Shown here one piece after another: positions 57,534-64,000 of a DNA stretch of 64,000 bases; positions within the stretch are counted from its first letter, which is position 1, and each line of letters starts with the position of its first letter. Both the position numbers and the translations under genes were made by a program. Source of the stretch: Cellulophaga baltica (GTDB lineage Bacteria > Bacteroidota > Bacteroidia > Flavobacteriales > Flavobacteriaceae); NCBI RefSeq assembly GCF_900102165.1, contig NZ_FNBD01000003.1:186001-250000 (forward strand), read 5' to 3'. The notes under the pieces were generated by a model, which had not been told where the DNA came from, did no database searches, and worked only from the letters and a program-made list of their open reading frames with translations.

Positions 57534-57791
57534 AAAGCTAGAATTTGACATTTTGAGCTCCAGCTATTAAAGAGACAACATAATAGCGAATAAACTTATT
57601 TCTACAACAAACAGGCTAAACATTAAATCAAAGTTAAATTATAGCCTAAAAAAGAGTATTTGTGTTTTGTTTAACAAGAAAACTTAGAAAATAAACCTTA
57701 ATTGCTGACACATAGCTCTTAGCGTTTATTAAAAACGATAAGTTTTGCAAAAACTAACCACATCCAAGTAATTGGATAAAACTAGCGCTAC

Positions 57792-60212
57792 TTGAAAACA
57801 AAACTACTCCACTCCGTATTCGTTATTCTTTTTATTTCGAACAGCCTATCAGCACAAGAAAAACGGAATTTTACCCACAAAAAATCCACGCCTCATCAGG
57901 CAGAAAAATATACTGTAAGTGGTTATATAAAAGAACAAGGTAGTGGTGAAAATTTATTTGGAGTGTCTGTTTATATTCCAGAATTAAAAGTAGGTACCAT
58001 CACGAATGAGTATGGTTTCTTTTCTTTTACCGCCCCTAAAGGAAAGCATAGTGTAGTCTTCTCCTATATAGGCTTTACCTCACAGGTTAAAGAAATTGAT
58101 TTAAATGCTGACTTGGAAGTATTCGTAAATTTAATAGCATCGTCTGAAGCCTTATCTGAAGTTGTGGTTATAGCTGACCAGCATGTTAAAGAAAGTAAAG
58201 TAACTCAAATGAGCGCTGTTCGTCTTAACCCTATGGATGTGCAAGATCTTCCTGCATTACTCGGTGAAAAAGACGTTTTAAAGACCTTACAACTCTTACC
58301 CGGTATTCAAGGAGGGTCAGAAGGTAGTTCCGGATTTCATGTACGCGGAGGTACACCAGACCAAAACTTAATAATTCTTGATGATGCTGTTGTGTATAAC
58401 TCCAATCACCTATTTGGTTTCTTTTCCGTTTTTAACGGAGATGCTGTAAAGTCTGTTGAAGCTTTTAAGGGTGGTTTTCCCGCCCGTTATGGCGGCAGAT
58501 TATCTTCTGTCATAAATATAGGCATGAAAGATGGTAACAAAGAAAAACTCTCTGGAAATATAAATATTGGATTAATTTCATCATCCGTGGTACTTGAGGG
58601 ACCCATTAATAAAGGGAAGACTTCCTTTATCATGAGCGGAAGACGTACGTATGCTGATTTAATTGTGCAACCTTTTCTTGATAAAGATGAAAATGGCGGT
58701 TATTTTTTTACAGATTTAAATTTTAAAATACATCACATCTTTAGTTCAAAAGATAAACTGTATTGGAGTAATTACTACGGAAAAGATAAATTTTACAGCA
58801 GATATCTTGATGCAACAGCTAAAGAAAAAACAAACCTTGCTTGGGGGAATATTACCTCAACACTACGCTGGAATCATCAATTTAGCAATAAACTATTTGC
58901 GAATTCTTCTCTTATTTTTAGTAACTACGAATTCAAAATTGATATTGACAATAAAGATTTAAAAATTGATGAGTATGATGACAACTACTTATTTAATACA
59001 AGCTCTGGTATTGATGACTATTCTATAAAAACAGATTTTGATTACTATCCAAATAACAAACACAGCGTAAAATTTGGAGCTATTGCAACAAGACATAATT
59101 TTACTCCTCAAAGAGTTGTAATTAAAGATCCCTACAGTGGTTCTATTAACAAAACACAAGAACTCAATTCTTTTGAAGGTGCAGTATACCTAGAAGATGA
59201 TTGGAAGATTACTGATAAGCTTAATTTTTCTCCTGGTTTCAGGGCCAGTTACTTTAACTATAAAGCAAAGAATTATTTAAATTTTGAACCTCGCATTGCC
59301 TTGTCGTATAATTTAAGACCCGATTTAGCCTTCAAAGCATCTTATTCTAAAATGAATCAATATATTCATTTGTTATCAAGTTCAGGCATCGGTTTACCAA
59401 CAGATTTATGGGTTTCTTCTACCGATAATGTGAAGCCTCAAAGCTCAGAACAATATGCTATTGGAATAGCAAAAGATTTTCAAGAAAAAGACTATTCATT
59501 CTCTGCTGAAGCCTACTATAAAAAATTAGATAATGTAATTTCTTATAAGGAAGGGGCTTCATTTTTAGCCCTTGACAATTTAGAAAGTGGGAAAAATATA
59601 AATTGGGAAGAAAATATAACCACAGGTCAAGGTTGGGCCTACGGCACAGAGCTTCTCTTCAGAAAACAATCAGGACCATTAACGGGTTGGCTGGGGTATA
59701 CACTTTCTTGGTCTGAAAGACAATTTGATGAACTAAACTTAGGAAAGAAATTCTTTGACCGCTATGATCGCAGACATGATATATCATTAGTAGGTATTTA
59801 TAAGCCTAGCGAAAAAATAACAGTATCTGGAACTTGGGTATTATCTACAGGTAATAACTATACACTTCCTAATTTACAACGTTTGAACAACCTAGGGAAT
59901 TTTCCAATCAACACGAATTACAGCTATTATAATGGAAGTGAAGAATTTAGTTCAGGAAGAAATAATTTTAGAGGAGAAACTACCCACAGATTAGATCTAG
60001 GAATTCAATTTCATAAAAAGAAAAAGAACAACAAAGTGCGTACTTGGGGAATCTCATTATACAATGCTTACTCTAGACAAAATCCGTTCATATACACTCT
60101 CGATGATAAATATTACGATTACAATGACCCAAATGCCACAATAGAAAAAGAGTTAACTAGAACCTCTGTACTTATGCTCATACCTTCTATAAATTACAAT
60201 CTAAAATTCTAA
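57792..60212 (+). CDS. TonB-dependent outer-membrane receptor with carboxypeptidase-like domain
   Basis: This 806-residue receptor has a signal peptide (ends SLSAQ), a carboxypeptidase D-like regulatory domain (about 42-120, GVSVYIPELKVGTITNEYGF), a plug domain (about 125-240, GFHVRGGTPDQNLIILDD) and a beta-barrel to the end. The start must be the TTG at 57792 because a TAG lies three codons upstream in frame and no ATG precedes the signal peptide. The DUF4249 gene follows 4 bp later. The substrate is unknown. Nothing else was recognised in the 258 bp before it. Confidence 0.9.
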   Translation: MKTKLLHSVFVILFISNSLSAQEKRNFTHKKSTPHQAEKYTVSGYIKEQGSGENLFGVSVYIPELKVGTITNEYGFFSFTAPKGKHSVVFSYIGFTSQVKEIDLNADLEVFVNLIASSEALSEVVVIADQHVKESKVTQMSAVRLNPMDVQDLPALLGEKDVLKTLQLLPGIQGGSEGSSGFHVRGGTPDQNLIILDDAVVYNSNHLFGFFSVFNGDAVKSVEAFKGGFPARYGGRLSSVINIGMKDGNKEKLSGNINIGLISSSVVLEGPINKGKTSFIMSGRRTYADLIVQPFLDKDENGGYFFTDLNFKIHHIFSSKDKLYWSNYYGKDKFYSRYLDATAKEKTNLAWGNITSTLRWNHQFSNKLFANSSLIFSNYEFKIDIDNKDLKIDEYDDNYLFNTSSGIDDYSIKTDFDYYPNNKHSVKFGAIATRHNFTPQRVVIKDPYSGSINKTQELNSFEGAVYLEDDWKITDKLNFSPGFRASYFNYKAKNYLNFEPRIALSYNLRPDLAFKASYSKMNQYIHLLSSSGIGLPTDLWVSSTDNVKPQSSEQYAIGIAKDFQEKDYSFSAEAYYKKLDNVISYKEGASFLALDNLESGKNINWEENITTGQGWAYGTELLFRKQSGPLTGWLGYTLSWSERQFDELNLGKKFFDRYDRRHDISLVGIYKPSEKITVSGTWVLSTGNNYTLPNLQRLNNLGNFPINTNYSYYNGSEEFSSGRNNFRGETTHRLDLGIQFHKKKKNNKVRTWGISLYNAYSRQNPFIYTLDDKYYDYNDPNATIEKELTRTSVLMLIPSINYNLKF

Positions 60213-60216
60213 GTTT

Positions 60217-61086
60217 ATGAAAACATTAACCACCCTACTGTTTCTTCTTTTAATTGTATTCTCGGGATGTCAAAAAGTTGTAGATGCTGACAAGTTATTA
60301 GATGCAGAAGAAAAAGTGTATATTTTGAGTTATATATCCCCTACAGATACTCTTTTAACCGTGAGCGTTTCTAAAGCATTACCCGCTATAGGAACAGCAT
60401 TAAGCTTTGATGACACGGAAAACTACAGCTCTTTTATTATTGAAGACGCTATAGTAAGCATCGCAGATGTTGAAGGAAATTCTGTACAGCTTCTATATTC
60501 TAGTGAAAATTCTATGTATTCTACCAATGCAGAAAATCTTAAAATAACAGAGGGATCTCAATATTTTTTGGAAGTAATTACACCAGAAAACACCTACACC
60601 TCAAGTTGTAGAATTCCTGAAAAAGTAGCTACTATTCTAGAGAATCTCGCTGGAGGTCAGGATGATTACGGTGTCTATACCGATGTAGACATAAGCTTTG
60701 AAGATATAGTGGGTACAGCCAATTTTTATATCGTTGGAGCCAAATACGAAGAGACATTTGAAGAAGAAACGTATCAAGGCTCACTATATTTTGAAACGGG
60801 TGGCTTTCTTACAGATGCTATCGGAGATGGTGTTATTTTAAATGATAAGACATCGGCGTATACAGGGTTTTTAGAAGAAGGAACTTCTGTTAAATTAACC
60901 TTACAGGTAGCAAACGTTGAAGAAGTAATTTATCAAAATTTGAGAGCCTCCTATTTAAATGACAACTCGGACGGCAACCCATTTATTGAATATAGTATTG
61001 CACCAGATAATATAGATGGTGAAAACGGAGTTGGTGTTTTTGGAGGATATCAACTGACTGAAAAAATCATAGAAGTTCAATACTAG
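60217..61086 (+). CDS. DUF4249 family lipoprotein
   Basis: This 289-residue protein has a lipobox (FSGC) and the DUF4249 pattern: VYILSYISPTDTLLTVSVSK, then EDAIVSIADVEGN, then TYTSSCRIPE. These proteins are surface or periplasmic partners of TonB-dependent receptors of the type encoded just upstream; the spacing of 4 bp implies one operon. Function is unknown. Confidence 0.85.
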   Translation: MKTLTTLLFLLLIVFSGCQKVVDADKLLDAEEKVYILSYISPTDTLLTVSVSKALPAIGTALSFDDTENYSSFIIEDAIVSIADVEGNSVQLLYSSENSMYSTNAENLKITEGSQYFLEVITPENTYTSSCRIPEKVATILENLAGGQDDYGVYTDVDISFEDIVGTANFYIVGAKYEETFEEETYQGSLYFETGGFLTDAIGDGVILNDKTSAYTGFLEEGTSVKLTLQVANVEEVIYQNLRASYLNDNSDGNPFIEYSIAPDNIDGENGVGVFGGYQLTEKIIEVQY

Positions 61087-61113
61087 CTAAAAAATAAACT
61101 AAAGATTCAAAAA

Positions 61114-61887
61114 TCAACGTTTTGCCGCTAATTTTAATTTTATGACATCCATTTCATTTATAGTAGTCGTATACCCAATATCAAATAACTCTTGGGCTTT
61201 TTCAATATCAAAAATACCAAAATGAAAGGCGTCTTGGATTTCTATGGCATGGTCGCACATTTTTAATCTTGGTGCTACATTGGTACTAATAGCTAATTGA
61301 AGGCACCTGTGTGCAATTTCTAAGCGGCTATTTACTTTCTTCCCTTTTTCTAAACCACTCACATTAGAACCAAATACAAACTGGCATTTTTCTTTGAGCA
61401 CATCTACCGGTAAATTATTCAATATTCCGCCATCAACATACGTATTGCCATTAAAAACCACAGGTTTAAATACCAACGGAATAGCGCAAGAAGCCATTAT
61501 CGCAGGTAATAAACGTCCTTCCTTCATAATTTCATTGAATCCGGAATCTAAATTTGTAGCAGATAAAAAGAGTGGTATTTGTAGTTCCTTAAAATCGTGC
61601 TTAATATGGTAATACAGAAACTCATTTAAACGAGACATATCCCGAATAGATCTAAACTCCAAACCTAATTTAAAAATATGCAGAAAAGAGGCAGTTTTGG
61701 TCAGTTCTAAAATTTCTAAGGGAGCGTATCCAGAACAATATAAAGCACCAATAACAGCGCCACCACTAGTACCCGATACGTGGGTAGGATAAATGCCGTT
61801 TTCATTTAAGGCATGCAATACTCCAATATGCGCTGCGGCTCTAGCACCTCCTCCAGAAAGTGCTATCCCAATAGTGGTCTCTATCAT
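61114..61887 (-). CDS. Patatin-like phospholipase family protein
   Basis: This 257-residue protein has the patatin fold: oxyanion loop GIALSGGGARAAAHIGVL, nucleophile Ser in GTSGG, and the catalytic Asp in VDGGILNNLP. It should hydrolyse acyl esters of lipids. No signal peptide is seen. Its start overlaps the stop of the DUF1003 gene by four bases. Confidence 0.9.
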   Translation of the reverse strand: MIETTIGIALSGGGARAAAHIGVLHALNENGIYPTHVSGTSGGAVIGALYCSGYAPLEILELTKTASFLHIFKLGLEFRSIRDMSRLNEFLYYHIKHDFKELQIPLFLSATNLDSGFNEIMKEGRLLPAIMASCAIPLVFKPVVFNGNTYVDGGILNNLPVDVLKEKCQFVFGSNVSGLEKGKKVNSRLEIAHRCLQLAISTNVAPRLKMCDHAIEIQDAFHFGIFDIEKAQELFDIGYTTTINEMDVIKLKLAAKR

Positions 61888-62597
61888 TCTCTTTTTAGAT
61901 TTAGCTGCTTCATAATATCATCCAACATCTCTACTTGTACTTGCTGAATGCTTAGAAGCTCTTGTTGTTGGTGTATGATTAAATGATCTAATTTCTCATG
62001 TAAGGTGCGTATCTCTAACTCTGCCTTTAAATTAATCATGTAATCTTTTTGTGCCCTTTCTCTATCCTTCTCTTCTTGCCTGTTCTGGCTCATCATTATT
62101 ACTGGCGCCTGTAATGCTGCCAAACAAGAGAGTATTAAGTTTAGTAAAATAAAAGGATAAGGATCAAAGCCTTTGTTCATTAAGAAAACAATATTGGACG
62201 TAATCCATATAGCAATGAACAACCCGAAGATAATAATGAATTTCCAACTACCCCCAAAACTAGCAACAGCATCTGCCAAACGTTGCCCTACGGAAAAATC
62301 TGCACCCTCATCCGTCGTAATGCTTTTGGCAGTAATCATCTCATTGTTGGCAATAGTTTCCAATACATCATTCTCTAAGCCTGTTAACTCTCCTACTTCT
62401 TCAAGCAGGTAGTTTGCTAAATATTTTTGACGGTAAAAATTAAGTTCAGATAATGCTATGGTACTTTTTTTAGTGAAGTCGGCGTGATCTTTTAGTATGC
62501 TATCAAAGATTGATTTCCTTATCGCTCCTCCTATAAATTTTTCATTAATCGGAAACTCTTTTTGAGAGATACTACTAACAAAGGTTTTCATTATCAT
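61884..62597 (-). CDS. DUF1003 family membrane protein
   Basis: This protein of about 237 residues has an N-terminal soluble part and two membrane segments (about 120-165) in the DUF1003 core (SWKFIIIFGLFIAIW and LNLILSCLAALQAPVIMMSQNRQ). A long charged coiled-coil tail of about 50 residues follows. I start at 62597 (MIMKTF); the frame extends to 62645, but that would run further into the divergent gene's leader. It is coupled to the patatin gene. Confidence 0.85.
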   Translation of the reverse strand: MIMKTFVSSISQKEFPINEKFIGGAIRKSIFDSILKDHADFTKKSTIALSELNFYRQKYLANYLLEEVGELTGLENDVLETIANNEMITAKSITTDEGADFSVGQRLADAVASFGGSWKFIIIFGLFIAIWITSNIVFLMNKGFDPYPFILLNLILSCLAALQAPVIMMSQNRQEEKDRERAQKDYMINLKAELEIRTLHEKLDHLIIHQQQELLSIQQVQVEMLDDIMKQLNLKRE

Positions 62598-62688
62598 GTA
62601 TTTATGGTTCTTAAAAATAATCTTTTCTTTTAAGTCTAATGCCAAGCTTGGTATGAATGTTTACATATCTTTGCGTCATTTTAAACAA

Positions 62689-63603
62689 ATGAATACATAC
62701 TTTTCAACTTTACTTATTTTCTTATTCGGTTTAAATACCTGTTTTAGTCAAACCAGATATAAAGACGATATTTTTTCTGATGTTAGAATAAGAACGCTTG
62801 TGTATGCAGATACGTTAAAGTTAGATTTTTATGATGTCAAAAAAGATCGTGAAGAACTAAAACCGCTTGTGATTATTGTTCACGGTGGTGGTTTTGTGGC
62901 TGGTCAAAGAAATGGTGGTGACGAAAAAGGTTTAGGTAGGGCGTTGGCTAAAAAAGGATATGCGGTAGCTTCTATTGATTACCGTTTATCTCAAAGAAAG
63001 CAATCTTTTGGGTGTGATTATCGTACCTCGCAGAAAATGAGAACCTATTTAGAAACTGCTGCAGACTTAAATAAATCTATTTGGTATCTCACCAATTACT
63101 ATAAAAGTTTTAATGTAGACCCTAATAATGTAATTCTTGTGGGTAGTAGCGCTGGCGCAGAAATGGTTTTGAATGCTGTTATCATGAAGAATCATTATTT
63201 ATTTAAAACGATTTACTATAGCGATGCAAAAATCAAAGGCATCATTAGTTTTTCTGGAGCCACTTTAAATAATGACTATTTAACTAAAGAAAATGCAGTT
63301 CCTATGCTATTCTTTCACGGTAAATTAGATCCTAAAGTACCTTATGCTCTTGCAGCACATCATAATTGCAACGAGCGTTCTGATGGGTATGTACTTCTTG
63401 ACGGACCTAAAATTATTACTCAAAAACTAAAAGAACTCAACGAATCCTACTCGTTATATGTAGACCTAGAAGGCGGACATAATTGGGCAGAATGGGGATA
63501 TGCTTATAAAGATATTATCACCAATTTTTTATATGAAAATGTATTACACGGCGTTAAAATTCAAACCATAGAAACAATAAGTCCTCCTCCTTCAAAAAAG
63601 TAA
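62689..63603 (+). CDS. Secreted alpha/beta hydrolase (carboxylesterase-like)
   Basis: This 304-residue protein has a signal peptide (ends NTCFSQ), the oxyanion loop IVHGGGFVAGQ, the nucleophile motif GSSAGAE and a C-terminal His in GGHNWAEWG. It belongs to the esterase/lipase-like alpha/beta hydrolases. The substrate is unknown. I chose 62689 because it places the signal peptide at the N-terminus; an open frame to 62596 has no signal. Confidence 0.85.
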   Translation: MNTYFSTLLIFLFGLNTCFSQTRYKDDIFSDVRIRTLVYADTLKLDFYDVKKDREELKPLVIIVHGGGFVAGQRNGGDEKGLGRALAKKGYAVASIDYRLSQRKQSFGCDYRTSQKMRTYLETAADLNKSIWYLTNYYKSFNVDPNNVILVGSSAGAEMVLNAVIMKNHYLFKTIYYSDAKIKGIISFSGATLNNDYLTKENAVPMLFFHGKLDPKVPYALAAHHNCNERSDGYVLLDGPKIITQKLKELNESYSLYVDLEGGHNWAEWGYAYKDIITNFLYENVLHGVKIQTIETISPPPSKK

Positions 63604-63605
63604 GG

Positions 63606-64000
63606 CTAGGCACTATCTTGGGCATATATTTTGGCTAACAAGCTATATAATTGAGGATGCTTTTCTTTGAATTTTTCTGGTTGATTAAAGAAGTACTCAC
63701 TTACTACACTCAAAAATTCTATTTGACTGGTAGCACCATAAGGGTTGATATCAGAATCATTTTCTTTAATTTTTTCTATTTCTTGATGCATTAGATTTAA
63801 CCACGGCAATACAAACTGTTGACTCATAATACTTTCTGGCAGTCCGTCTACTGCGCCATCTGCCTTATCAATCAAGTGGACAAATTCGTGGATCCCCACA
63901 TTATTCTTGCTGTCTTTAAGAGCAAAACCTGCACGCAATGCAGGAAGCGAAAGAATCATTAATCTATTCATATCACCAGAACCAACTTTGCCTAAAATAT
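63606..64000 (-). CDS. mtfA: MtfA-like zinc peptidase, partial (truncated by the window end)
   Basis: This is the C-terminal part of a peptidase with the zinc motif HEFVH, as in MtfA family members. The frame stays open to the last base of the window (VGSGDMNRL at the edge), so the internal ATG at 63971 is not the start. MtfA relatives act on cytoplasmic regulators in enteric bacteria; the role here is unknown. The gene converges on the hydrolase with a 2-bp gap. Confidence 0.8.
   Translation of the reverse strand, partial: ILGKVGSGDMNRLMILSLPALRAGFALKDSKNNVGIHEFVHLIDKADGAVDGLPESIMSQQFVLPWLNLMHQEIEKIKENDSDINPYGATSQIEFLSVVSEYFFNQPEKFKEKHPQLYSLLAKIYAQDSA

Noticed and set aside
31019-57600. The nitrate island as a recently transferred mobile island
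   Set aside because: No integrase, tRNA, flanking direct repeats or clear change in base composition was seen at its ends.

Overview
This 64 kb window is AT-rich chromosomal DNA from a member of the Bacteroidota, most likely a marine Flavobacteriaceae (Cellulophaga/Maribacter/Zobellia-like; the genus is inference). The signs are TonB-dependent receptor + DUF4249 pairing, many Cys-anchored lipoproteins, DUF3124, DUF3500 and DUF5995 proteins, the order DUF177-rpmF-fabH-accB-accC, weak Shine-Dalgarno sequences, and TAnnTTTG -7 promoter elements. No rRNA, tRNA, CRISPR array, insertion sequence or prophage was seen.

Layout. 1-12.9 kb: prolyl oligopeptidase; an orphan ABC ATPase coupled to an ArfB-like rescue factor; DUF3124 and FKBP lipoproteins; a Gre-like protein; an FAD oxidoreductase; a three-gene envelope operon with a DUF1573 domain set inside a larger protein; a GH11 xylanase-like lipoprotein; an FGE-fold protein. 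12.9-20.9 kb: fatty-acid and translation genes (accC, accB, fabH, rpmF, DUF177), pdxA, ribE, DUF2007, a DUF5009 acetyltransferase-like protein and a TauE/SafE permease. 20.9-31 kb: DUF3829 lipoprotein, DASS transporter, two tiny membrane-protein ORFs back to back, an operon of coiled-coil protein / longin-like protein / Rab-like GTPase / hybrid histidine kinase, a DUF3500 lipoprotein, and a LytS/LytR-type two-component pair.

31-57.5 kb is a nitrate assimilation island. It encodes outer-membrane porin, NrtABCD-type ABC uptake and NarK-type MFS uptake; a nitrate reductase with molybdopterin, FAD/NAD and [2Fe-2S] modules in one chain; a rubredoxin-tailed partner; NirBD; the siroheme methyltransferase CobA; a DUF4202 protein; an FNR-like regulator with four candidate cluster cysteines; and a NarX-like kinase and NarL-like regulator about 15 kb apart. 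Copies of a palindromic motif, TACGTA-N4-TACGTA or variants, lie upstream of nasA, narK, cobA/nirB, nrtA and narL, and suggest one regulon. Unrelated cargo within the island includes an AraC/FAD-oxidase/AhpD/SDR operon, a DUF5995 gene split by an in-frame amber codon, and a secreted nuclease.

57.5-64 kb: a TonB receptor/DUF4249 pair, patatin, a DUF1003 protein, a secreted alpha/beta hydrolase, and an MtfA-like peptidase running off the window edge.
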